64,000 nt of DNA from Hemibagrus wyckioides (taxonomy: Eukaryota > Chordata > Actinopteri > Siluriformes > Bagridae): contig NC_080735.1 of assembly GCF_019097595.1 (NCBI RefSeq), positions 19,833,917 to 19,897,916 of the forward strand, given 5' to 3'. Of this stretch, positions 12,258 to 25,500 are shown in pieces. The translations under genes and the position numbers were made by a program. The notes beneath the pieces were generated by a model that did not search any database, was not told the DNA's origin, and saw only the letters and a program-made list of their open reading frames with translations. How positions within the stretch are numbered: the first letter of the stretch is position 1; every line of letters starts with the position of its first letter.

Positions 12258-15200
12258 TCCCTAATTTCTGCAGCTGCAAATCATGGCATTTTAGCTTGTA
12301 ATCCTGTGTTTAAATTTTAACATTACATTTTTACATTTTTTTCATGTCGAGTGTCATATTTATAGTGTTTGTTCTTGTGTAGATGCAGATGCATGTACAT
12401 GTTGATGCAGATGATGACAGAGGTGATGGTGATGATGATGAAGGTGGTGAAATCAAGCCCAAGATGGTGTTGGCAGGAGACTGGTATGGAAATAAAATAA
12501 ATCAGTACTTTTAAACATTTAGCTAAAATTTTTGAAGGGATCAGAAAATATTCCTTCAGTTTCAGCAACTCCAACTTTATTCATATGAATATCTAAAGGA
12601 AGTCTTCTGACCTTTGGAGTTTGCTCAGGTGCAAGAAACTGTTCCATTATCTCCAATGGCAAAATGAACAACTGCATTCAAATCACATTTATTTGTAAAG
12701 TATTCATGTGCCAGTGCTGATGAAGAAAAATCTCATTTTTAGTTTTATTAGTTTTTATCCCAGAAGATTATTATCTGCAGTTCATCCTTTTCATCACTAG
12801 CTGTCACCATCGAACAGCGTTGCGCTGTAATCTCTTCCAGACTCAATGGGTCATTCTTTCAGGAAAAAGCCTGCCCGATTATCTGATTATTATAAAGTCC
12901 TTCCTAATGAAGAAGATTTGAGATTTTCACACTGGAAAATGACTCGCTCACTGAAATTCTCCAATGATTATCTGAACTTGTCCGTGGATTTTCTCTGAGG
13001 TAAGAGGTGTGTACATGGTTGCTGAAATGGTCCTTTCCAATGGCAATGTTTACGTCGGATTTTGCTGGAAGTTTTGGAAGAGTTTACTATGCAGGCAGGC
13101 GTCCTCACGTGTCTTAGATATATTCATAACAGCTGTTCTCATTACCGACTGCACAGTAGAGTAGCGCAAGCTTTTCATTGCCACGTTTCACTCGGCCTTA
13201 GAGTATTTGTGGGATATACATCAACCCTGACTTGACATATTATTAAAGTAAAAAAAAAAAAAGATTCTACTTGGAAAATAATCTCACGGACATTCCTACT
13301 TGCACTATGAGAAAATGTCCATTTCTTGCTCCCACTCACAGCATCTTGCAGTAAGAATTAAGACTTTCTTCAAACTTTCCCCATTGTTATATATGTTTGA
13401 TAAGAACATTAACTCGATCGGTTTCTGGATTAGGAAACGGTATTATGATTGGCTGATTGAATAAGCATGTAAATGAAAATGTATTTGAAATTGTATTCAG
13501 AGCTACATGGATCATTTAGGAGACTTCAGTTTATCTTCACCTTGCTGTATGTGTGTGTGACGGCATGGGCTAATGATGTGGGGTGGTCAATGTTAGTGTA
13601 CCTAAAACTGATTTTCCCATAACGGTAGGTCCACAAGAGTCTTATTCATCTTGTACCACTGGATACAATGCTTTCTGTTTTTAAAAATACTTCAAAAAAC
13701 TGTTTCTAAAATAGGATTTTGAATATTTTTTTTCTTTCTAAACCTTTTCTAAATTTTCTTCTCATCCCAGCCACCTCCTTATGTTCAAAATGCACATCTT
13801 TCCTACAGAGCAGTCATTAGAGGAACTATTTTCACAATGTAGAGTGTGGTATATTTTATGTAAAGTTTCTCATTTACATAAAGGAATGCATTTACAAGAA
13901 TACAGCTGCTAACACAATGCTGTTTGTGTGTGTTTACTTTTACATCTTAGTCATTTGCATTCAACTCCATAGTTATGGTTCATTATTTTTAGCTGAACAA
14001 AGCGTAAAAAGGTTTCTACTGAAGTTTGCTAGCAGATAAGTAAATCATTAGGTTGGACAGGCACACGCAACTCTAATTATGGACATGGAATTTCATTTCC
14101 TTATCTAGTAATTTTGTCTCGCATGTAAACACAACAATTATTATGATTTAAAGTTTTTAAAAAAATTTAAACATAGTGCAATGTTCATAGGATTTCAACG
14201 ATCGTGCACAAATTATAATTCTGACTGGTTTGTTCAGATGATTTGAGAACTTGAAGCTAGAAGTTCAGTGAAAAGTTAAGCTGGAAGTTCAGGGACATTA
14301 ACTGGTTAAGGACATTATATTTAGAAGTTCACAAAGTTAAAAAGTGATTTAATATAAAGCCAAATATTAAATTGGAATTAATCACTTGCAATATTGGTTT
14401 ACGTTCAGAGTAAATTGAGTAAAAAATAGTTTCCAATTGATGAGAACTCAGAAAACTCTGTGGGGTCAGGTACTGAGTGATCTGTCTTCTGATCATCTTT
14501 AGCACCGCATCAAACATTGAAATCCAAACCCCTGGCATTATTAAGAAGTTGAAATGTGCTTGTTTTCTACAACATACTGTTTCATAACTGATTTTTCATT
14601 TGGGTATTTTGTAACTTCATTCTTTGAGGAACATCATCAGTTTGCATATTTGCATGTAACCTGGAATACATTTGCATTTTGATTCCCTGATAGAGACCAG
14701 AGTAAAGGCTACAGATGCATTGCTTTTAGGTTCTTCACCATGTCTTTATGTTTACATTTAAAATAAGGTGGGAAAAATGTTATAAATTCAGATAGTTACG
14801 TTTTTATGATCTCCTAAATTATTCTTAATATAAACAATTCTACAGTATAGAAGATTAGCAAGTTGTTATAGACCTTTTCCTACAGAAAGAAAAACATATT
14901 TGAAAACATTTTTAAAACACTTTTAAAAATATCCCTTAACCTGTATTACCCACGAGAAATAATTAGGGGTGTAATGATATAGAAATGACAGAAATAAAAA
15001 AGAGACTTTTCTATCATCATTTTTCTTCATTCAGCTTTTCAGAAAATATTCAGTTCAATCGTTATTGCAGTTCCATTAATTGAAAAGTGTCTTGAGTATC
15101 GTTACACCCCTAGAAATCATACAAACACAGTTAAAATCCTTAAATGGCCTTTGTTTACTAGACCCATTGATTGCTTTAGTATTTCTAGTTCTATTTTTAC

Positions 15201-15359
15201 ACATCTACATTTTTTTCCACATGCGTTCTAAACATGGAAACATTATTCTTTTTCTTTTTGCTTTATGTAAGAAAAAAAATCCAAACTGTTATTGAAAATA
15301 AATGATCATAGTATCATTCATAAATAAAAATAAATTGGATCAGTATTACCCAGCCCTAA
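10352..15359. other. Intergenic spacer between the meteorin-family gene and receptor B
   Basis: I recognise no gene here. It holds simple repeats (GT/GA tracts at 10548-10596 and 10706-10729, AG at 11880-11897, CT at 12221-12253), a CpG-dense patch at about 11600-11705, and otherwise AT-rich single-copy-looking DNA. Short open frames are unremarkable in length and composition. Confidence 0.6.
11600..11705 (+). promoter_or_regulatory. Small CpG-dense patch, possible promoter or first exon
   Basis: Around 11608-11680 CpGs are clustered (CGCGCTTGG, CAGCGCGATTCCGCACG, CTCGCGCGC) in otherwise AT-rich DNA. A GTGAGT donor-like site follows at about 11719. A first exon or promoter of an unidentified transcript is possible, but no convincing reading frame follows. 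Confidence 0.25.
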
Positions 15360-18300
15360 TTAGTTGTCCTGTGACTCTTCACTTTGTCCCCTGACACTCC
15401 TAGAGGTTGCTACTGCAGTGTTGGAGAAGCACAAAGCACACATAACATTTCTGTACTTCTTCCTGACCTGGAAATAGATGAAGAGAAACCAAAGTCATTA
15501 AATTTAGTCCTCCTACAATGTGTGGCATCAAATGTAAAAAAAACATTTAATACCGCTTTCTATCAGACTTTATCTTCAACATTGGAGGCCATTCATACAC
15601 ATTAGATAATGATTCATGTGAAGTATCAGGTTTAAGGTGAGCTCTGACCTCTTGGTTGAGGAGACAGTGGATGAGGAAGATGAAGGTGCCCTGCTGAGAG
15701 TTGAGGAACTGGAAGGCATGATATAAAACTCCGTTCTTGCTGGGAATGTACAGGAGTATCCAGTAGCAAATGAGAATAATGAACTGAGTCAGGCTCCTGA
15801 GCATCAGGCATTTGATCAGGTTCATATCAGCAGGGGATCTCGCAGTCATGTGCGAGATTTCATTTTTCTGGTATTTAATAGTGAAGATTGTGATGATAAT
15901 GCCGTAGGGGACCAGATTCAACTGCAAAGAGTAACGAATTTCACCTGAGTTACATTAACGTTTCTAGATTTCATAGTTGCTAATAGCCTCAGTAACCTGG
16001 TTTAAAATCAAATCGACTTACTGCAACAGTTAAAAGAACAGGACCGGCAAAAATGAAGAAACTGTCATCCTGATTCAGCCAGCATCTACATAGAGAACAG
16101 TACATAATGCATATTAATTTAAACTAGACTGTGTTCTTATTTACTTTACCTACTTTTAATCTCCACACAGCACAAATGACAGTCCATGACAGCATTACTT
16201 ACTGACCACCTTTTTCGTGACATTTTATCTGAGATGACTCGTATGACATGACATAGAGGGGAACAACGACCACACATGAGCTCTGCAGAGGTGACTGATA
16301 AAGAAACACAGAGGGAAACATGCTGAGGTTTTCAACAGGCTGAGGAACAGGGCTCACAGTCTTCCCCCTTGCCACTGCCCAGTCACTCGAGAACAAGATG
16401 GAGAACCTCAGAGCCTCATTAACCTCAGTCATGCTGAACTTCTATCAACATGTATCCTGTCCAAGTTGAGGGGCAAACACACTGGACCACTGCTCCTCTC
16501 AGTTTAAAAGTTGACTTGCTACCAGCTTTTGGTAAACTGGACCAAGCTTTAGCTTTGTTAACATGGTTTCTGAAGACTTAACATGTTACTGGACTTTCTC
16601 AAATTAGAAACTGGATGGATAAAACCATTTGAGCTGCAGTGAATGTGCACACAAAAAAGGGTTCTTGTCAGGAAACATGGGCAAGTAAACTGACTTCTCT
16701 AGCAGACAAGCTAAATACCTTCCATGCATGCTTTGAGGGTGAACACACTAGAATAAGAGAAGCAGCTCCTTTGGATGATGAGGTATGATCACCGTCTAAA
16801 AGGACAAGGTTCAGAAGGCTCTGAAATGGGTGAAATATCAGGAAAAAGATCACCAAAGATTTCACCCTCTGTAGTCTGGTCGTTAAAACGCAGAGAAGCT
16901 CAGAAGGATCTTCTTCCCTCTAGCCAACAGACTCCTCAACACAAACATGTCCATCTTACACAGATCGTTTAAGATTCCAAAAGGTCTCATTTATTTCATT
17001 GTCATTCTGCACACTTCACTGTTTTCCATTACTACAGGTCCCTGTAGTCCACATAACTTTCCATTCTTTAATGTTCTGTGCATTCTGCAGTGCTACTACA
17101 TGTAACATATTACACAGCATACTCTATTAGTCCATGACCTCATGAACCAGTATTTACATATTCACTCACAGAGACATCAAAAGCACTTTTGTAAGTCGCT
17201 CTGGATAACAGCATCTGCCAAATGCTTGAAATGACAGGAGGAGTAGGCCAGGTATTCATTTTACTCCAAGTTGTTAACTGTATCTAACAGTGTACATTAC
17301 AAATGAAAGGCTTCTATATAGTACAATACTGAGTAAAAAGGATTTAATTGCAGCAACGATCTTAAGACGCCACCTTTAAGTTCCTCTTCTATAACAAAAT
17401 GCATAGTTTTATTTATACCACAGCAATTTGCATTTAAAGTTATTTTCGTTAGAGCTACTAAACTGTCCTCTTCTTATCATCCTTGCTTTTCTCTTTCTTT
17501 TGAAGTTTAAAAGTAATAATAATAAATTAAAAAAAACGCAGCTCGACATGTTTCTGAGAAAAAAACAAATAGTAAATTACTCTGTTCTAAAGATGTCAGA
17601 AAAGTTGAGACTGGGCTTCTATAAATGTTAAAGAACCTGTCTGCTTAAAGAAATCTTTACCATATCAAGGAATACAAATGCTTTAAAAAAAAACCCCAAA
17701 CATTTAAATGGACCATTAAAGCATGGTGAATGAACTATTACTGTAGAGGTTATTAGGACAGTGTAGTCATATAAACTGTCTGTTTTCTGTCTGCTTTATA
17801 GACAATTGAGCAGTCATTTATGAGAATTTAACAGCGCTGTGATATAGCTTTAAATTGAGTGAAGCATCATTGAAGTGGGGAAAAACTTTGCTGAAGTCAG
17901 ACTCACTCTTCATCGATGTAACCCTCAGGAAAGCGTACACCAGTCAGGCCCAGTACTCCCAGTGGAATAAGATATCCAATGAAAATTAACCATTTCCAGC
18001 TAAACACTTCCTCTTGAACTGATGTGGTATTAGAAAGGTTCTTCACAAAGTTGTAGAGCAGCACAGCTTCAATGAACATCCACACAAAAACAGACATTAA
18101 AAAGAACCACTGGAATCCAGCCAGCACTGCACGTAGTTGCTAGAGAGACAGAGAGAGGAAACATTTCGGAATAGACTTAATTAATTTTCAACAGCTAGCA
18201 CTATAAATCATTGTCAAAGTCCAATGCAGGGGTCAGAACATGTTGGTAGAAACAAACTGGAATAATCCATCATCAGTAACTAAGAAACACATAAGTGTTG

Positions 18301-19538
18301 AAACAAATTGCACTGAGCTAGACACTAACATGATAAAGGGAAACAGGAAACCAAGCATTAGACTTAACAACAAAGCTCAAGACATTGAAACACCAGGCTT
18401 AATTACACAAACTAATCAACAAATTGCCTAAAGACTCATGAGAATAACTATAACAAAGTCTGATCAATAGGTGATATTTTAACTATGTAGCATTGGGGTG
18501 TGCCATGTGTAATTAAAACAAATTATAGCAGCTACACTATGTGGTCAGAAGTAGGTCTTGGCTTATCACCTATAAGTGTTTCTTCTCCAAATTGTTGGCA
18601 CAAATTTGGAAGCAAGCAATTATCTAGAAACTGTTGTAGCACTGAGATTTCCCTTCACTTGAACTAAGGGACTCAAACCTGTCCTTTAACCAGCATGGCA
18701 ATGCCACTGAGAACAAAGCAAGCTACATGAAGACATTGTGTGTTAAGGTTGGTCCTGCACAAAAGCTCTCACTCCACTGAACACTTTTGGGATAAATTGA
18801 AACACAAACTCTACTAACTGACTACTTATCAAACATTACTGTCCAATCTCACAAATGATTTTGTGGCTGAATGCATGCAAAACCCCAGAGCCACATACCA
18901 AAGGTGGAATATTGCCTATGGCTTAGTGCATATATAGATGATTGTCATATGGCCATATAGTGATTAATAGACGTTTCTTCACCAGCATCTTTTTTTTAAT
19001 TTCTTTTTTATGAATGCAGCTTGCCATGTCACCTAGGACCCCCAAGCATAAACACACCTCTGTTACATATAGTTACATTTTTACATTTAATTCTTACAAT
19101 GCTGATACTGGGTACACATTTTGTAAATGTAAACATACATGTCTCCTTACAGAAAACCTCAGCATATCAACAATTACAGGTGTAATTTTAGAAATAACAG
19201 CATATTAGTATGAGTAAATAAACATAATCCTGCAAATGCACTACTTTCAGAGGTACTGGTATAGAAAACTAATTGCCATCTTCTGACCAGAATACAGAAT
19301 TCAGCACTTTGTGAAATGTGAATATGATAAAATTCACCTGGGAGTGAATGTGGGCCAGGAAAAGAGTTTTGATCAGGCTGAGGATGAGAAACAGTAGAAG
19401 GTTTATGCCTAAGTTTATCAGAGCTGTGTTGGTCACTGGGTTACGAGAATAAAGGGTTAATGTCACTATAGACAAGCTCAGGAATACGATTCCCATTATT
19501 ATAGCCACGGCAGTCAGTGTCTTCATGAGATGATCACT
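15360..19538 (-). CDS. Receptor B seven-transmembrane exons and C-terminal tail
   Basis: Exons 19338..19538 (TM1-TM2), 17907..18139 (TM3-TM4), 16022..16085 (second extracellular loop), 15649..15921 (TM5-TM7) and 15360..15467 (tail and TAA). Sizes 201/233/64/273/108 nt. TM1 starts near [20 protein letters not shown]3 has [14 protein letters not shown]; loop 2 has ECWLNQDD; TM6 has [20 protein letters not shown]7 has [20 protein letters not shown], followed by RKKYR in the last exon. The residue at the conserved TM3 cysteine is Arg (CGT; TGT would be Cys), while the loop-2 Cys-Trp remains. The alternative of reading past the TM7 exon gives an unrelated 30-odd residue tail and is less likely. 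Confidence 0.9.
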
Positions 19539-22500
19539 CTGCAAAAGAAACAAAAGTGCTGGTGCTGAAATCAAAAGAATTGGACTTGTTTCAATACTTT
19601 CAGATGGCACTAGTGACATTAGAATGTTTGTGAACCCTTTACAATTTTCTGTGTTTCAGCATGAATTTGACCCAAATAAGTTCTAAGACTAGAAAACTCA
19701 AGTAAACAAATGAAGTAAATTATAATATGTAAAATTATTCATTATACAAATGAAGCAAAATAATCTAAAATGAAATATCTTTTTCAGAAGAAGTATGTGA
19801 ACCTCTAAGAGTATGAGGTTAATTTAAATGGCGAATAGAAATCAAGTATATCAACAACACAGATGGTATTTAGACATTTAGCAGTGTAGCATGTCCTCCG
19901 ATTTTTTTCAAGAAAATGTTGTTGTTTTTTCGGCTGCTCCCTGTTTCAAGGTCACCACAGCATATCATTTAGTCTGCATGTTTCGATTTGGCACAGGTTT
20001 TACGCCGGATGCCCTTCCTGACACAACCCTCCCATTTAATCCGGGCTTGGGACCGGCACTGAGAGTTATCTCTTTGGTGGCTTGGTCAGCACCCTGCCCG
20101 GGGATTGAACCCGGGCCGTGGCAATGAGAGCTGCATGTTTCAAGAACATAAACATGGGTATTCATCAAGGTCTGGTCTTTAGAACACAGCTGTATATAAG
20201 TGTGCCATGCCTCATAGGAGAGTTCTGAGGACCTCAGAAAAAGGGGCTATTGATGCTCACCAGGCTGGAAAAGGTTACAAAAACATGTCTAAAGATATTG
20301 ACCTCCACCATACCAGACCACACCACACCCCTGTGAGGCAGAGGATGAACAAAAACAGCAAATTCTGCACTATTGTTATTCTCCAAAGAAGTGGTCATCT
20401 ATCAAGAATGTCATCACAAAGAACACCAGGGTAAAATCTTAGGACCTACAGGCCACTCTTGCATTAAGAAAGATCAATTTTCATGAGTTCACCATCAGGG
20501 AAACTGAACAAAAATGATACGCAGGGCAGGATGATAAGGAGGAAACCACTACTCTTCAAAAAGAACATTGTTGATCATCTGAAGTGGTGTGTGTGTGTGT
20601 AGTATGTAGTATTGCTGTATAATATATCATTTATGTAAAACTAATTGATAAAGAAAAGATCGATGATGATGCATGGATTGTGTCGGCAGCATTGGTACTA
20701 TAGTGAATGTGTCAATACAAAATGTGGTGAAGGAAGGACACCTCATTCAAAAAATGAACTCAGATCCTCAAGCAATCCTGATCACTTGGGTTATCATTTG
20801 AAAGCTACGAAATATTTTTTTCATAGTATGAAATAATCTCTTACCCTGCATGAATCAGTCTGCATGATGAGAGCGAAGGTAGACAAGTGGCTATAGGAGC
20901 ACATCGTGTGAGTTCTGTTAGTCTGTATGAGGCTATAGTTTTCTTTAGACCACTCACCTTTCTTCCAATACACACAGGAGACTAAGCCTTCAGGGTCAAA
21001 CTCCTAGCCATTAGGGAATGAAGAAAATGTATCACGAAAAGTCATCATTAAAAATTCTTATGAAAACGTCGTCACTTAACTTACATTAATGTGTTTGAAG
21101 GTGATCTTGACTGGTTTGGTAAGGGTTGTGTTAACAGTTTTGGGAAGTGAAACAGACACCACATTGGACATCATGGTTTTAATTGTGCTTGTAACTGTCT
21201 TCAAGAGCGTAGGTTTCACAATGTTTGTCATGTTGGTATAACTTATGAAGGCCACTGCAGCTGATCCTGAAATTACAGTAAAGTTAAAAATCATTTTATA
21301 GTAAAGTTAAAAAATCATTTTAAAAGTGAAAATGAAAACAACTAGAATGTTGCATTTTCAGAAGAAATGTGAGTGTGATTGCGAATATGTTGCTTAAACT
21401 ATTGCAAGACATGCTCAAATAATATTTAAAAGCTAAAGTCACAGTTTAAGGTAGTTTAAGGTAAAAGTTTAAGGTAGTTTATGTGGCTGTAGAGTAAGAA
21501 TTCAAGCTGTAGGAACAGTTTAAAGACAATGCGACCTTAAAAAAACCCCTGCGCCCTCACTCTAGCTGACGTCACACACACACACACAATAGCGGTCTGA
21601 AGTCCGCATTGCATTTAATGATTGATATAAAATAAACTATAATACTTATCAGCATGAAACGTAATAGCACACTTAAGCACAACATGAGCAACATTTTAGC
21701 GTTGGAAGCATGTTTCTAGCTATTACCGTTTAAGCGATATGTTGCTTAAACTTTTTCAAATAATAAATACAAACTAAAGTCACAGTTAAAATATGAAGTC
21801 TAAACAAACTAGCATGTGCGCTATGTTTAAATATCCGTATGAAACCCAGGAAGTGAAGCATAGCTAAAGTTTAACGTAGTATGAGTAGTATGAGTAGTAG
21901 TATTTACCAGCACCGCTTTGCCTGCACCTTTACGGCATGTTTACAGCAGCTACCGAAAACCTCAGAGAAAAACCGAACTGTACGGAAACCAGGAAGTGAA
22001 GTACGTGAAAAATGCATTTACAAATTAATATAAAATAAACTACAATACGTATCAGCATGAAAATTAATAGCACACTTAAGCACAACATGGGCAACGTTAG
22101 CACTGGAACCGTTTCTAGCTATTACCGTTTAGGACTAGTAATGTTTTACTTGCTTGTTTACGGCAACTACCGAAAATCTCTGAGAAAAACCGAACTGTGT
22201 GCGCTCTCCTTAAATGTCCGTGCGGAAACCAGGAAGTGAAGTCCGTAAAAAATGCATTTAAAGTTAATATAAAATAATAACAATACTTATCAGCATGAAA
22301 AGTAATAGCACGCATAAGCAGAACATAATCAACATTTTAGCATTGGAACCATATGTTTAGCTATTACCATTTAGGACCAGTAGCGAGTCCAAGAACCGTA
22401 ATAATAATAATAATAATAATAGTAATAAATAGTGACAATAACAAGAGTGCGATTGCTTACACAATCACACTAATTATAAATATGAAAAAAAAAAGGTCAG

Positions 22501-25500
22501 GTACTCAATGTTCATAGATCAGGTGGTTTTATCTCGAGTGTGTGATGAGAAAGAAATAGAGAGAGATTTCTATCATACCATTGTTGTTGTTTAAAATCTC
22601 AACAAGATCAAAATCTATGGAAGTGTTGCTTGTACCAAGTTGAGGAATTTCACTCATTGAGACATTAGGTCCAACCATCATAAACACTTGAACCACTTGA
22701 AACAAAACAGGAATATGTTGGCATCATAAATCAAAGCATACACTCAAAATGTTTAAAAAAAAAATGCAACTGTATAGTAAAATAACATTAATTGGGAAAA
22801 TGTAGTTCTACATTCTATTTGCTGCTTTTGCACCTAAATCTTGGAGAGATAAGTTGATGTTGATGGAAGGATCTCTTTTTGTCACCAATCTAGATACCAG
22901 TTGTTCAGTTACATTCAATACAACATCTCCATAGGATGCAAGATAATTGTTCTCAGACACATCGTCTGTCATCCGAGCTGAAAGATTCATTATGATGTTC
23001 AAATAATTTTTCACCATCTGTTCAATAACAAGAGAGACACTAATGAGCACATGCACACTATATACCCAAAAGCATTCAAACATATGAACTTTGACACCCC
23101 TAAACCATAGAATGTCTCGCATACAATGTAGATTGTAGCATTGAGCTTTAACTTCTCTGGAATGATCGGTCATAGCATAGACCTGTTCCAGCATGGTGCT
23201 TATGCACAAAGTATAATTTATGCTATGATGTTTTGGTTGGTGTGGCTAAATTTGTCTGGCCTTCACAAAGACCTGATCTCAATCCTGTTGATCACTTACT
23301 TTGAAGGAATTCAGTATAGGGCTACTAGATCCTGGCATACTTTTGGTCATATAGTATACAATTCAAATCAAATTACTATCTTGTCTAAAAACTACTCTTG
23401 TTTTTACACTTACAGCACAGAAATAACAGCACAATGTTGTCTCACCTCTTGTGGCAATTCTTGAGGTGTATAAACAGGAATTTGATACAGGAAGTTCTTT
23501 GCACATGGTCCTATCAGAAAACGCTAGATGAAAATAATCATAATTTCTGTAAGTTGTGTGTATATCTTGTTTTTATTATTTTTGATTATAATTACTATAT
23601 GCAAAGGCATCATTTCCTGCAGCAGCATGCTGTTACATATGTTATTGCCACCCATTTTTCAAGTGATCAAGAATACCTCTGTTGCTAAACAAGATTAACC
23701 ATCATGAAAACCAGAGAGCTGTTTAGGAGTGAAAAACATACCATTTTGAAGCCAGGAAAGAGGGAAAATTGATCAGAGCCACTGCACAAGCATTGGACAT
23801 AGCCAATACAACACTTATCTTGAATATCTTGAAAAAGAAAGAAGCCACCAGACTTTGAAATTTGAACAGATCACCCAAAGAAAACAACAGCAGTTAGTGG
23901 CGAACATTTTGAGAGATGTGAAGAAAAACCTAAAAACAAGTCACCAAAAACCTACAAAGGACAGGGATGATATCACAGTCCACCATAATCCACTGGCAGA
24001 AAAAGAAAGATGCAAACTACTCATTGGCAGTAAGAATCAGACAGAAGTAATTCCAAACCAAGTCAGTCACATTTTCCAATAATTTTGATGACTTGAATAA
24101 TGGGTGGGTTCAAACAAAAGTGTCATGTTCTAAGTTGTATAACACATGTCGATCATTTCATATTCATCATTTTCTCATTTGATATTCATATTTATTATTA
24201 ACACAAACCCAAATGTAGTCAGTGTATCTCAAAAACAACAACAAAAAACAAATAAGGTCTTGCTGTTCCAATACATTCACAGGAGACTGTGTGTACTAGG
24301 TATATACAGGTCCCTTACCATGCATGGATCAGTCTGCATGACGAGACTGACTGTAGCCAGATGATTACATGAGCATACGGAGTGACTGCTGTTCGTTTCT
24401 GTTAGATTACAGTACTTTCCATCCCATATGTCATTATCCCAGTGCATACAGGAGAGAATATTGTTAGGTGCTAACTCCTAACCAAAAGAAAATGAAATAA
24501 CATTAATCAATCTGAAAACATCACTAGCACTTTATAATGGTAGTGCTTGTAATGGAACACCTGGAGGCAACCCACTTGGCCATAGGGAGAACATGCAAAA
24601 ATATAGCCAGTAAAAAGAGCTTAGTATTGAGCCACGGGCCACCTTACCAAATCCCCTAACTCCCACCCCCATCCCAACCAAAAATGACACTTCACGATAA
24701 TATCCGTTCAAGAAATGTTAAAGAACAAGTAACTTACTTTGATGTGTTTCAGAGTGAAGATGGCTGGTTCTGTGAGCTCTGATGTGTCACTTTTGGGAAG
24801 TGTTGCAGACACCACTGTAGATATCATTGTTTTATTTGTGTCTGTGAATGTGTTGAAGTTAGGTTCTAGGATGTCTGCCATATTGGTGTAGCTCACAAAT
24901 GCCACAGCAGCTAGTTAGAAAAAGGAAATTATTACAATCATACTATCCAGTGTCACACATACAAGGAAAGTTTCTTTCTAATATCAGTTATGAGTGTTAT
25001 AATAAGAGTAATAAGTTTGTTTTTTTTTTGTTTTTGTTTTTTCAGAATTTTTATGTACAGTGGAATCTCTGCATATGAATTTAGTTTGTTCTGGAGGTGA
25101 GTTCATAAGGTGAAAATTTGAATAGCGAAATTAATTTTTCCAATGTAAATACAGCTAATCCATTCCAGTCACCCAAAAATATTACCATAACGAAGCATAT
25201 GTAAACTGTATGGCTGCTTACAAAGAACTGACCCAAACCAAGCATTCCATGTAAGGGGTTCTCACAGAAGTCGGGCCACCAAGCTTGGGCTAAAAATAGA
25301 ACAGACCACCAATGCCTCAAATCTGTCACCCAAACAAACGTGTGCAAAATCACGTAGCTTTTGAACGCATGCTGAAGGCAGCAGTGGTATTGTGGGTTGA
25401 CTCTTTTGAAACAGCTTTTGCTAACTGAAACAAAAAAAATGTAAAATTCATAAACTCACTTTGCTTGGCTGTTCTGCTGATGCAAACAAGTTTGAACAGC

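Noticed and set aside
15547..15648. Read-through C-terminus after the receptor B TM7 exon
   Set aside because: A better model uses the GTCAGA donor at 15648 and the tail exon 15360..15467 beginning VRKKYR, exactly parallel to receptor A (VRQKYR).
16199..16432. 77-residue minus-strand open frame in a receptor B intron
   Set aside because: No match to receptor exon pattern or phase and no recognised motif; spliced exons on both sides join without it.
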